In this document: in pieces, positions 1 through 11,493 of the stretch
How the letters are laid out: every line of letters starts with the position of its first letter
How positions within the stretch are numbered: position 1 is the stretch's first letter
Assembly: GCA_000827495.1 (NCBI GenBank)
Contig: KN817689.1
Location: 1-59,393, forward strand
Source of the DNA: Hypholoma sublateritium FD-334 SS-4
Taxonomy: Eukaryota > Basidiomycota > Agaricomycetes > Agaricales > Strophariaceae
DNA: 59,393 bases
Reading direction: 5' to 3'
Position numbers and translations under genes: made by a program
Notes under the pieces: generated by a model
What the model was told of the DNA's origin: nothing
What the model saw: only the letters and a program-made list of their open reading frames with translations
Database searches by the model: none

Positions 1-95
1 ACCCTAACCCTAACCCTAACCCTAACCCTAACCCTAACCCTAACCCTAACCCTAACCCTAACCCTAACCCTAACCCTAACCCTAACCCTAACCCT
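1..95. repeat. Telomere array (CCCTAA)n
   Basis: Nearly sixteen perfect CCCTAA units fill the first 95 bases. This is the C-rich strand of a TTAGGG telomere, read 5'->3' towards the chromosome interior, so the window starts at a physical left chromosome end. Confidence 0.98.
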
Positions 96-180
96 CTAAT
101 GGGTTAGGGTTCAACCCTAATCCTGTCCTAACCCTAATGTAACTTGGGTTTAACCCTAATCCTGGTCTAATGCCTAATGT
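96..180. repeat. Degenerate telomere-like sequence
   Basis: Variant telomeric words continue past the perfect array: GGGTTAGGG, AACCCTAATCC, CCTAACCCTAATG, TTAACCCTAATCC. One G-rich unit is inverted relative to the rest. This looks like decayed telomeric repeat between the true telomere and the subtelomeric minisatellites. Confidence 0.85.
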
Positions 181-189
181 CACATTGCT

Positions 190-740
190 TGACTTATCCC
201 TGCTTTGTACCCTTCCATCTCCCTGACATTGGTATTGGTACTTCAATATAATACTTGACTTGGGCCTTGACCTTGGTTGACTGATCTTGTACCCTTCCAT
301 CTCCCTGACATTGCTATTGGTACTTCAATATAATACTTGCCTTGACCTTGGTTGACTGGTCTTGCAATTGCCCATCTTGACTGACTTGGATCACCAGCCA
401 AATAATCAACTTGGATGATGGGTCAACTTGGTTGAATATCAATCACCATCCAACTTTGATATCATCTTGGATGATGGGTCATGTTGGTTGAATATCAATC
501 ACCAGCCAACTTGGATATCATCTTGGATGGCTAGCCAAGTTGGATAACCAAGTTGGATAAATATCCATCCCAAGTTGAAGTTGGATATTGATGTTGGATG
601 ACCAGCCAAGTTGATATCCATGTTGGTTGGTTGACTTGGTTGGATATCCAAGTTGATATCCAAGTTGACTTGGTTTGATATCCAAGTTGACATCCAAGTT
701 GGTTGGTTGATATCCAACTTGGTTGGATGTGCCACCAGCC
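190..740. repeat. AT-rich subtelomeric minisatellites
   Basis: Three short tandem families follow each other. A unit of about 80 bp holding CCCTTCCATCTCCCTGACAT and TACTTCAATATAATACTTG occurs twice (about 207-363). A unit of about 68 bp holding TTGGTTGAATATCAATCACC occurs twice (about 420-510). From about 520 to 740 short words such as TTGGATATCCAAGTTGA repeat in both orientations. Open frames here only read through the repeats. Confidence 0.85.
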
Positions 741-1250
741 ATGTTCTCCTGCTGGTACCTTGCACTGATTGGAGGCATGCTCCACCAATACTTGTCCAAA
801 TCACCTAATTTTTTTTGGAAAATCTTCGAAATCATGATATCTTTTGGCATGCCTATATATGGTAATGGCATGCCACCTGGAAGTGGTGTTTATTTGGTCA
901 TATACCTTTATGCCCCCAAATCTCCATCTTGTACCTGGTCCAGCTCCATCAGTTCTCATTTGTCTGGCTCCAAATTTGGGCATGCCTATTGCTATTTATG
1001 TCTAGTTTCCTAATATGGGCCCACCATAATATTCCCACACTCACCCTGGGAGCATGCCTCATTACAACTCCAAAACAGCTGTAGCATCAGCAGCAAGTGG
1101 CATGCTTATGTAATAACCTGGCATGCCTATTTCTATATATGGCATGCCTCCCCCTGCCAATTTTCGTGGGAATCCATCCAGCGCTCACGGAGCATGCCCT
1201 GATTCTTTAGGGTGGGAATGGTAATATCTGCTCCGTTACCGATTTCATAT
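741..1250. repeat. GGCATGCC palindrome zone
   Basis: The palindrome GGCATGCC or close variants (GAGCATGCC, AGGCATGCT) recurs about eight times between 774 and 1200, often next to TATATATGG. No coding sequence is recognised. The stretch separates the AT-rich minisatellites from the GC-rich one. Confidence 0.6.
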
Positions 1251-2450
1251 AGATAGGCGGCGAGCTCGGGGGGAGGGCGCTGGGGACGGCGAGCTCGGAG
1301 GAGGAGCGAGCGTGGCGGACGGCGAGCAGCGACGTGGGAGGGGGGTGGAGAGCGCACACGCAGCAGCGAACAGCGGAGACGACGAGAGGAACGGCGGCAG
1401 CGACGGTGCTGAGATCGATGGCAACAGCGGCCACATCTCATGCACGGTGCGCATGCGTGCTGCTCCCAGTGTCGAGGCCGCAGCCGCGGATGCCAGTGAC
1501 GATGGCGAGGGGGGAGGTGGAGGCCGCGCGCGGGGGGGGAGGCCGCATGTTATGAATGAGGCCGCGGCCACATCTCATCGTGAATGCATGCGAGCAGGGG
1601 CCGCGGGAGGGGAGGCCACATGTTACGAGTGGGTCCGTGCGTCGTTATGGGGCCGTGGCCTCATTAGCAGAGGGCGGCCACATACCAGCGCGCGGGCGGA
1701 GGCCGCATGCGCACGGGCGGAGGCCGCATGCGCACGAGCGGAGGCCGGGTCCGTGCGCTGTTATGGGGCCGCGGCCTCATAGCAGTGGGCGGCCACATCT
1801 CAGCGCGCGGGCGGAGGCCGCGGGTCGGAGAGGCCACATGCGCACGGGCGGAGGCCGGGTCCGTGCGCTGTTATGGGGCCGTGGCCTCATAGCAGTGGGC
1901 GGCCACATCTCAGCGCNCGGGCGGAGGCCGCATGTGGGAGAGGCCACATGCGCACGGGCGGAGGCCGCGGGTGGGAGAGGCCGCATGCGCATGGGCGGAG
2001 GCCGCATGTGGGTGGGAGAAAGGTGGGGGGCGGCCACATATATTGGGTGGTGGCCGTGCGAGGTACTGCAGAGTGGGGGGCGGCCTCGGATGGAGGTGGG
2101 AGGCCGCACGGTGCGGCCACATATCGAGAGCGGCCACATACGCAGCAAGCTATATTTAGAAAGCGGCCACATATATTTAGCACGGCCTCGACATATAAAT
2201 ATCATCAGCGTACGAGGCCTCCTGCCCTTTGCAGACATGCGGCCACAAGAGGCCTCAAGTGGCCACATCTCAAACGCACGACATGTGGCCGCTTTACTGT
2301 AATAATTAAATAGCGGCCTCATTTATTTAATAAATAATAATTAAAAAAACATTTCGGGGGTTTCCGAGGGTGAGGAATTTTTTGGCGGCCTCAGATTTGT
2401 CAGCAGGCGGCCACAGGCCTCAGTGCAACAGTCGGGGGCGGCCACCCTCG
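1251..2450. repeat. GC-rich GGCCGCATG / GGCCACAT minisatellite
   Basis: Imperfect, strongly strand-biased repeats built from GGGCGGAGGCCGCATG, GCGCACGGGCGGAGGCC and GGCGGCCACATCTCAGCGC run for about 1.2 kb. The densest part is 1670-2010, with diluted GGCCACAT words out to 2440. Reading frames of up to 248 codons cross the array on both strands, but they are low-complexity artefacts. One unresolved base lies at 1917. Confidence 0.85.
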
Positions 2451-5112
2451 GAATAAGGCTAGACTGGCTGAGAGGTGTGCTGGGCGAGGTCCGATGAGCG
2501 AACAAGTGTGCGATGTCGCGGCGTGTGAGTCGTGAATTCTAAAAATAGGTGACCTCCTCCAAACGTCGCAGAAAGGCGCGCGCGTGCGTTGCTGGGCCGT
2601 AACCGCTGTTGCTCGGGGAGTCGTGGGTCGAGGAGGTCTCGGGAAGTGGCAGGGGAAAGCATGAGATGGCGCGGACGTTGTGGTGAGCGGGAGCGGGGAA
2701 AGGTGACGTGGCGTTCAGATGCGGGCGTCTATCTTTTGTGGCGCAGGTGAGTCGATCAAAAACCGTCTGAGACGCGCTCCGCCCTTAAAGGCGGTGCCGT
2801 CTCTACATAGGTGCATCTTATTTTTATTTTATTTTGTAGCATCATCTATAGAGTACTTGAACGTCTATATGACGTTGTCCTTTTTCCAGAATGTCCAGTC
2901 CTCGCTTGGTCCTCGATGAACTTGTGAGGGTCTCACGCTCTCGCTCAAATTCGCCGCAGGTTTTTTACTCTGCTTTCTGAATTTATCGTTCACAGTACAG
3001 ATAATCCCATACACAACAAAATAAGTAGTTCAGAAGGTATAGAAACCCCAATGTACGTAGCTTTCAAAATCCATAGCCCGCCCTGCTTCCTCCAGCGCGC
3101 CTGGGCTATCTCGCGTATATATCCATGTCCAGGCGCATCTACACCCGAACTGCGCAGCGTCCGCAGGTACCTGTACAAACATTTCCGTGGGCCGCTCGGG
3201 TGAGTTTCTACACGAAGACGCGCTGCGCCCGCCGATGTAGCCTATCGCAATCCCGCGGGGACGTGCTGTACGGCGACCGCGCCGCAGAGCACGAGAATCC
3301 AATTCTAAGGCATGAACGCTTCAGCGCTCCAGCGGGAGGACAGCGTAGAGCCGCACGCCGCGGAGTAGACTCGAACACGGGAGGGGCGATGCGGAGCCGC
3401 AGGAGCGTGCCACCGCCGCCGATGACATCCTACTCGAGGCGCGACCGCTTCAGTGCCGCACGGGCGGGCCATGCTGAGTAGTCGCCGCCAGCACTGCCGC
3501 CAGGAAATTGGAAGTGGACACGCTTCGGGGTGTGATATGACTGGAGTCACGACTCAGCGGGAGGTCTTCGGTAGTGCGCTCCGTGTCGTCGCTCGAGCAC
3601 GGGCGGGGCAGCAGAGCCGCCGACATTCTGCGCGCGCACTTCCGCGCGAGAACACGCCAGCACCGCACAATGTGCAGTGCGCTCGCTGGATTGCCGGGAT
3701 GTGGACACACGCTAGCTGCACTACCCAGAGGGCGGTCTGGCGCGCAACGCCGTCGGGCCGAGAGCGGCGGGTGGCGGCTCAGCAGCGGGTGGTCGGCCCG
3801 CGGCATGCGCGCGCGCAGCGGCTGTAGGCACCTTCTCTCCCCGCACAGTAGAGTTCGCTGCGCGATGGGCGCACAGCAAGTAGGAACGCACGCGGATGTA
3901 CCGTATCGCCATATTTCCCAGCGGCGTAGCTTGCTTGCACCCCGTGCACCGGGTGCGTGCGGACACCGCCCCGAGCAGACGTGCCGGCGCCATGGCCCAA
4001 AGTGCTTGCGGGCCCTGTGAATATCATCAGCAGTGCGGAGAGCGCCAGGGAGGAATGCACCGAACGACAAAGCGCACCGTGAATCTGGAACGCAGTATGG
4101 AACTGCGTGAAAAACCCAGAACGAGATGACCTGACGGGCTAGCGTCGGCGGGGCGCGCAGAGCGCAGCGAGCTGTGCACCCTGGGCGTACAACGCCTTGC
4201 GGGACAAACGACGTGAACAGACGAGAGTATGGCGCTTTGGATATGCGCAACCGCGGTTTCGTGAATGCAAGGTCTGGGGACGTAATGGTCAGAGTGCGGC
4301 GTTGCTCTATTCGGTGGTGAGGAATGTCTGCATATCGCGAGCAGGCAGAGCCGTGGAGGGCTGCGGATACTGTGCGGATGGACATTCAGGAAGCGGCGTC
4401 AGAAGTTGACCATGGATGATATGAGTGCGGAGGCCGTACGTACGCGCCATTCATACATCATGTACATGAGTCATGTCGAGGCGCAGTATACCGGTTGTCG
4501 TGGGAGGAATATCCGTAATGCGGATCAGGTCGTCCTAGGAATGTCAGACGGGGCTGCGTTCATACGCGCTCGATGAGAAGAAAGAGCGCAAATCAGTACA
4601 CGATAAAGCGGTGACCGGGTGCGGCCGCGTGTCGGGTTGATGTTGGTGAAAATGGGGTTCTGGAATATAGAATGTGGACCAGGGCGAGCGTGAATTAGAC
4701 GCGGGCGAGAACTGGAGCAAAGGCTCCCAGGATAAGAACGCGCGCACGCGCGGAGCAGAAGTCGGCGAGGTGTTTCCTATAAGTTGGGCGCAGGACGTAG
4801 ATCATAGCCCCAGAGAAACGGATGATAGAAGGGAAGTGGGCGAAGGAGACGGAGTTGGGTGCGACTGAGATCATCATGCTTCGTGTTGTACATGTCGTAG
4901 CATCCGCTTTCACGTCGGTGTTGGCGCGCCAGAGCCTATTGAGAGCCTAGCGTTTGCGCAGAAGGAGCCCGCTTGGACAGCCTTGTCGCATCACATCCAT
5001 GTCAGAGTTGGGAAATTTAAAGCTGCCTTGTTTCTCGTTGGTTTCTCGAGATTCCGTTGTTGGGTACGAATAAAGGTAGCATGTTTGGCCAACTTTCAAA
5101 TTTCAAAATGGA
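2451..5112. other. Gene-poor subtelomeric DNA
   Basis: No protein family, RNA gene or convincing exon chain is recognised here. A 311-codon minus-strand frame (3450-4385) is rich in Arg, Ala, Pro and Cys, has competing frames on both strands and shows no domain, so it is treated as chance coding in GC-rich DNA. Confidence 0.6.
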
Positions 5113-5834
5113 ATGCAAGCAAGGACACCCGGGCCGTTGTTTGTTCGTGTTGCCATCGGTGACGCTGGCGTTGAATGCGCCTTAGTCGAGTCTAGCAACA
5201 GCCATGCAGGACTTGTGCAGGATCTTTCTGCGTTACGAACTCTGCTTGACCTCCACGCGCACCTTACGTTCGACCTTTTCGGTGTGCGATGTTCTCTTCA
5301 CATCTTCGCCAGCTCGCCTGCCCTGCTCCTGATGCTCCCGCGTCATACCCAACGACAACGCCTAAACCGCAGGAGCATTGGTGACGCGATGCGTGAAATC
5401 CAGAAGCTCTGCTCGCGACTAGATGGATATGTACGTGCATTTACGTGTCATACCCCACCTTACAGGTCTCACTGAACTTACATGCCACCAGCAGCGGAAG
5501 CTCAGCCGTCTCCCATAACTCCACACCAGAGCCATTTCTCGGCAGCGCACTCACCCAAGCCACAGACATTCCTCACGATGTTCTGGGCTCGTCATGGAGA
5601 CGTAAAGCGACAGTGGCAAACGGAGCTACGTCGACTGGGAGCTTTCGCGGCTTCTGCACGTCCAACAAGATGGACAGCGCTTTGGCGTGCTTTTGTGATA
5701 GACGCACCTCACTCCTCACCGATGGTCGACCTTTAGCGGTGCGCAAGCGGCATAAGAAACGCGGCTACTTTGCGGTCAGCACGATGGACAGCCCTGCGCC
5801 GCGCATCGGCGCTGGTGGCGCCGCGGCGACCTAG
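5113..5834 (+). CDS. Unrecognised two-exon ORF (doubtful)
   Basis: An ATG at 5113 opens 106 codons up to a GTACGT donor after the residues LDGY. Removing about 35 nt to a TTACAG acceptor just before 5467 joins in phase to a second frame ending at 5834, giving about 230 residues. The first half is aliphatic (LHAHLTFDLFGVRCSLH); the second half is Ser/Thr/Arg-rich and of low complexity. No family is recognised. The intron would be unusually short, and the neighbourhood is decayed repeat DNA, so this may be a chance frame or a gene remnant. Confidence 0.2.
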
Positions 5835-7345
5835 GATGCGGTGGACATTGTGCGAAGAAGACGACGGCAACACCTCCGCCCCGAGCAGTGAATTCACGAA
5901 ACACGTATATGGTCAAGCAAGACCTCCCCCTCACGCTCTACACGCCGCTCAGACACCGCCTCCACATTCCATATTCACGGCGCTCGGGGTCTCCGCTTCC
6001 ATCATCGCCATCACCGACAATGCCGCGCAGGACGCCGTCATGGAGGACTCGGGACATGCGGCCGACGAGTGCCGCGCGCGGGGACGCCTTTATCCCAAGC
6101 ACTGAACCGACATGTCTCGTCAAGCATGACTTTAACACCGTACACGCTGCTCGAGCGCTACATGCGCTTCATCGTCGACTTTTGAGGCTGTGGCCCGCGG
6201 AACACCTCCGCCATCGCGCCGCGTCTTCTCGTAGCGCTGCTGCGGCGTGCAGCGCTTGACCCGATGACGATACCCAGTAGGAGCAGGAGCACGACGCCAG
6301 ACGCGAAACTCGACTGCAAGGGGTGAGCGTATGTTATATTCTGCAACATCTCCGCACGACTGACGGGCATCCGGCAGCAAAATTTCGACTACCTCGTAGA
6401 GATAAATATCAACCAAGTGCCCGCAGCGCACTCGCGCCGACGCGGCTCTCCCAACTTCACTGCGCTGGTCGCCGTCGGCACGATATCCTACCTACCTCCT
6501 AGCCAGGTTCTGCTCCATATATACGAGATAGGTCAGCGTCGTCCTCCCACACCCGGCGTCCCGCCGAGCTACCGCGCAGTCAACAATGCGGAAAACGCTC
6601 CGGCTCCTGCGTGATTCGCTCATAGCAAGAGCCCTTAGATGCGGTAGACACTGGAGCGAGCCCCCGACTTAGGACATCTTCCCATCGATTGAACGAAGTA
6701 GAGAATATCAGCTTCATGTGCTGCTCGATTTCAGCGCGCCCTCTTACGACCTAGCCAGGTTCAGCGCCGTGTATACGATATCGGACATTGTCGTCCCGCT
6801 GAAAACCGATCTTGTGGAAACGGGAAGCGGCAGGGATGAATGCGGCTACGTCGACTGGGCGGTCGCGCGACTGATGCACCATCAGCACGGCGGACACGGT
6901 TCGGTGACAGCGAGACGCTGTAGCTGGCCCTGGGGGCGCGGTGGACACTGTGGAGCGCGACCTTGAGTTCGTGCAGCATCTATGGCTATTGGACGAGCGA
7001 GAGAGTGAAATTATCATGGAGGCTGTCTTTAGTGTTGGTGAGTGGTTTTGGCCTGCGTTTGTTAAAGGCGTGTGCTCATCTCATAGCAGATGTGATACTC
7101 TCGGGTTGTGGGTGATATCGTGTTGGGTCTTCTCGTAGTTCTGCTGCGTGGCGCGGGGTTTGACCTGACGACGATACTCGGCAGGACCAGGATGGCATGG
7201 GCGAAATTTGAGGCGCGGCTGGCCGTGGTGAGTGTGCGTTATAATCTACATTATCTGCACGACTGACGGGCCTCCAGTGGCGGAACCTCAACTGCTTCGT
7301 CAACATCAATATTAGAACAAGTGCCCGCAGTACAGTAGTCACGCG
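5835..7345. repeat. Degenerate direct repeats in decayed subtelomere
   Basis: Positions 6222-6440 and 7127-7345 share a diverged direct repeat. Both begin GTCTTCTCGTAG, pass through CGACTGACGGGC and end at AAGTGCCCGCAG. A second pair, near 6478-6545 and 6733-6800, shares CCTAGCCAGGTTC followed by TATACGA. The phrase GCGGTGGACA or GCGGTAGACA recurs near 5838, 6639 and 6936. Spacing and divergence suggest old tandem duplication. No intact gene is seen. Confidence 0.6.
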
Positions 7346-7737
7346 CGTCCGCCCCCTATGTCAACGTCGGGCTCGCATGCACGCGTCTCTGCGACGACGC
7401 GGCGCCTTAAGCACCGTGCGATCTATTGCAGGAAGTCTCCGATCGACATGTGGGATCACCCTGGCTGTGCGCTTTTCGAGAACGTACGCTGCATTCGTTT
7501 TGAGGACATGTGCACTCTGTTGTTACCTGAGGGAGACAACTACTTCTCTCTCCGCCCATATGTGCCTCCTCCCGTAACAGCGTAGAGCGTACCACGTAGA
7601 GTTGAGACTGGGTGATTATCTTGAGCTAATCAATCCCCGGGGCCATTGTTTGCACTGTTTGATACCAGTAATTTATTCGGACGCTGACTTAGCCTCCCTC
7701 GAACTCCCGCCGCAGAAACCTTTGCAAACGATAGATA
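7346..7737. other. Intergenic, upstream of F-box paralogue A
   Basis: Short frames only. I see no gene or RNA. The last bases before 7738 are the likely promoter and 5' leader of F-box paralogue A. Confidence 0.5.
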
Positions 7738-9474
7738 ATGGACCATACCGCGTTATCCAGTGAGTTGCGGGATATTCGTGTCTCACGTTCCTTGTTAAAA
7801 ATATATCCCACTTCTCAGGCAATTTAGTGCTAGAGACGTTGCCCAAAACCAACCGACCGCCTACCGACCAAGAAAGAGCGATCATCCAGGAGTCTATGTC
7901 CCCTGCCAGTGAAAAATTGAAAGCCGTAGAAGTTCAGATATCCGACGCCATTGCCCATATCCAGGCACTGAAGTTGCAGATTGAAGAGACGGAAAACAAG
8001 CTGCGGCGCCTATGCCAGGAGGAAGCGGCGATCTTGGAGACTTCTGCGAACCATCGTCGAGTCCTTTCCACTGTTCGAAATCTCCCAGAGGACGTTCTTC
8101 GCGAAATATGCATTGCATGTGTGGATTCAGAAGTCAACGTGCCCGCACTGTTTTACGGCGACACTCCCTTGCCTTACAGACTCGCCCAAATCTCCAGCGG
8201 AATGCGACACATCGCGTTGACAACCCCGCTCATCTGGGCCTCCATGAATATTTACATGGACTATGACTGTGACCCACTTGATTATACTCAGGTTTGTTCA
8301 ATTCTGGCTAGTAGGGCGAACAGATGGTTCGAGCGGGCAGGTGGAATGGCCCTGACTGTATCAATCACAGATACCACCTACTCATATGCAAGGTTCCAAG
8401 ATGTTCAAGCGGATTCATCGAACATACTTTTCAACACCCTTTTTAGTTATTCAACCTGCTGGAAAAGGTTTCGGTTTGAATCAAGTTGCCGTGATGAACT
8501 GGCATTTCCACCAATCATCGACATCCGCCGCGTCAGTGCCGCCTTGTCGGCCGCTGATCTTCCCCTACTCGAATCAATTACCCTTCGCTGTGAATGTGGC
8601 ATATCCATGTTTCGTAATAGTCCAATTTTCTCAATCCCAACACTCAGATACCTGACGTTGGATACGCAATGGGATGTTTGGCCCGACGGCGCCGTCATCT
8701 CCGAGTTCAACACTGTCAAATTTCAATTGGGCCGCCCTTACTTCTGTCACAATTCACGGGGGCAGCCGCCGGGAAGAAGTCAGTTCCTTTGACGAAATAG
8801 CCAGAATGCTCCGGCAAACCAAGCGTCTTGTATTCTGCGATATTGCTTTGGCTCCTGGCTCAATGGATTCTCTGGGCGAAATTAACCTGCCATTTCTGGA
8901 GATGTTACGTGTCGACGACCACACATTCCACGAAGCCGCAAGAGATCTCAGTATATTTGATTTAATCAATGCACCCATCCTCGCCACACTTAGAATACGC
9001 GCAGCGCTCCTCGACGCATCCTTGGCAAACTTTTTTGAACGATCACCGGGTATTCGGGTACTTTCCATTTCCCAGTGGAAGGTTGAAGAGATTTTGGCGG
9101 ACATCACAGAATTACTATGTCACTGCCCTTCCCTGTCCTCACTAAACCTCGAACCCCGGGAGCTGTGGGACACGGTGGATCAACCATCTGATGCTAACAG
9201 GTTCCTGCGCGCTTTTGTCGAAGATGCCGGTGCCGGTGTTACCTGTCCACGCCTGCAGAGCTTCATCTATAAGGGAAATATTAGTTTCTCTCTGCAGACG
9301 CTACGCCAATTTCTCGAGGCCAAGCAACATGGGACTGATCCGCTGAGTGCCCTTCTCCCATGGAAAAGGGTCTTCATCAACGTGGGGCGGGTAGATGACT
9401 CAGAGATAGAAAAGACGCGGGATCTTGTGTCACAGAAGCAGGCGGCGGGAATCGATATTCATGTATATACATAG
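7738..9474 (+). pseudogene. F-box/LRR-like paralogue A, frameshifted
   Basis: Exon 1 (7738-7759) starts MDHTALSS. A 59-nt GTGAGT...CAG intron (7760-7818) leads to exon 2 in phase with KTNRPPTDQERAIIQ. A coiled coil follows (heptad-like, about residues 28-75), then an F-box-like stretch (LPEDVLREICIAC ... ALTTPLIWASM), then leucine-rich repeats to VYT at the stop. Near 8705-8720 the frame jumps: the paralogues read FNxNWAxLTS in one frame, but here FNTV and FNWAALTS lie in different frames, consistent with one inserted base. A repaired length would be about 558 residues, like paralogues C and D. F-box proteins normally present substrates to SCF ubiquitin ligases; that role is inferred. The shift could also be an assembly error. 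Confidence 0.8.
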
Positions 9475-10575
9475 GGCAATTGACAAATTGTAAGATAACC
9501 ATAGCGAAGCTACTGAGATACTGTAACAGTGTCAGGAGACACTGATGAAGCAAGAAAACACTCACTTTGGGTTACCTCCCTAGTTTCCTTCTCGGACAAA
9601 TTAACAGATAAGTAACGGACCGTAATAGTTTATCAGGAGCGATACCCCTCGCGACATGGCTGAGAGCGAAAGTATCATGTAATACGCGGACGGCTGCGAT
9701 GGCGATGGTACCTCCAGAGAGGTTCTTTAATATTGATATGCCTTTGCACTTGTAGGATTAACTTGGGTTTTATGTGACTTTACATGACCTGATTATCGCT
9801 AAATTGGCTTCTGGGAAGTATAGATAGCTCGCACCCGAACCACTTTGAATGAAACAAAAAAGCAGATGAAATACATATCGCGCGTCCATCTTTGATAAAT
9901 ACATACATATACCGTACACAAACGCGCCCTCCCTAGAAGAAAGAAACAACACCGCATCCTGCTCCCCGCGATCTCACCCGCGCAGCATCATGGTGTATGT
10001 AAAAATAAATGATCTGGCCTGGATGCTCGAGAGGTGTACCCGCAGCAGGCCGGCGTCAGGCACTAGCGCTTCCCACCGCGGTATCCGGGGCCGTCGCTTG
10101 TGTCGTCAGAGCGGAATTCGGTAGTGGTCTTCATCTCAACGGCTATCGCGTTGTTGCTCGTGTACTGGTGGGCTCGGAGTCAGTGCGCGAGGTGAAAAAA
10201 TAGTGGTGCACGTACGGGGAGGGACACGGTGCCCTGGGCAGGGAAAGGGAAGCGCGCGGGTCCGTCAGTGCGGTTCAGCACGTCAGCAGACCCGGAGCGC
10301 GTCTCGCGCAGGGATGCGCGCGAGTTGAACCTGCGTCGATGTTGGAACGGTTAGCGTAGCGTATGGAGTGAATTGTCATACCCAGAAACGAGGGAGCTGG
10401 TGTAGACTGGATGGACATGGTTAATGAGGCACATTGGTGGAAACTACGGTGCGCACGTTTGGAGAAGGAGGTGTACACCGCAAGGAAAATAACTACAAGG
10501 TGATGTCAGCCGGCTCGCGAAAGAGGCGGGCGGGCGGCGCACAGTTATAAGGCATGACTTTATACTGCATAGACG
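9475..10575. other. Intergenic, no gene seen
   Basis: About 1.1 kb between paralogue A and the 3' end of the DUF6534-like gene. Only short uncorroborated frames occur. No RNA gene, repeat or exon chain was recognised. Confidence 0.5.
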
Positions 10576-11493
10576 TCAGCACGGAAACATAGCGAAGAAG
10601 AGGTGGCGCACGCAGATAATCACGGCGACTGCGGCAATACTGTGTTATGCACCAGTCAGCAGCGGCGCACGCAGACGTGGTGCAGCGCACCTTGTAAGGA
10701 GCCCTGTGCGCAGCGTGAACCCAATGAGGCGGTCGACCAGGCGCGTCGTCCGCGAGAGGCTGCGCTCGCGCGCGGTGAGGAGAAACCCGACCATTGCGGC
10801 GGCGATTACGGTGTCGATCACCGCGGCAAGCGCAAGTAGCACCAGGACCCACGAGTGCATCTTCAGGACGAATGCAACGTATGAGGTCGCGCGGATTGCG
10901 ACGGTGCCCGTGTATACGACGAGCCCACAGCGCACTGCAGCGACGAGGGCGGTCGCGGGGCCGATGAGGCGCAGCGGCGCGGGGAGGATTGTAAAAATGC
11001 GGTGGCAGAAGAACATCTGCGCGCAGTTTAAGTTTCTGATGGAGCGAGGGGAGGCAGGACACGGCGCACCTGGGTGAGAGATGCAATGAATGTGCCGATG
11101 ATGATGAGGCCACCGAGTGCGGGCTGGGGCAGGGTGTCGCTGGGAATACCGAAAAGGACAATAGTGGTTCGGTACAGCTCGTACATGATGATGATCGTAT
11201 GGCCGAGCTCCAGCGTCCTGCGCACCGCGCGCTTCAGCAGGCGAGAAGTGCAGTAAAGTGTGGACTTACCAGAGTGTACCAACCTATGTTCCGGTTGGAC
11301 AAAAATCAGTGCGCAGGCATGTATGAAGAAGAATAGAGCGTACGAGCGCCTTGAAATAGAGCCGATCGTCCGGAAAGCGTCGAAAGTAGGTATATGTCTG
11401 CACGGTGACGACGCCGAACAGAAAGATGGCCACCGAGACGCCGATCTCGAGCGCACCGAAAGTGTTTGCCAAACTGAAGCTGTAGGACGCCAT
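10576..11493 (-). CDS. DUF6534-like multi-spanning membrane protein
   Basis: Four predicted exons: 11493-11344, 11231-11070, 11016-10691 and 10639-10576, giving 233 residues. The ATG opens MASYSFSLANTFGALEIGV, the typical start of this basidiomycete family, followed by VVTVQTYTYFRRFPDD. Exon 2 gives LELGHTIIIMYELYR; exon 3 gives MFFCHRIFTILPAPLRL, then a helix ending in AAMVGFLLTARE and LVDRLIGFTLRTGLLT. Exon 4 completes SIAAVAVIIC and stops early. All joins are in phase; introns are 112, 53 and 51 nt. The family has about seven membrane helices and no known biochemical role. Members are usually nearer 300 residues, so the cytosolic tail is missing here: either a real short form or a nonsense change in the last exon. 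Confidence 0.75.

Noticed and set aside
1312..2322. Long open frames in the GC-rich minisatellite
   Set aside because: They read through tandem repeats on both strands and encode only low-complexity peptides.
3450..4385. 311-codon minus-strand open frame
   Set aside because: No domain, Arg/Ala/Cys-rich composition typical of GC-rich antisense frames, and several competing frames of similar quality.
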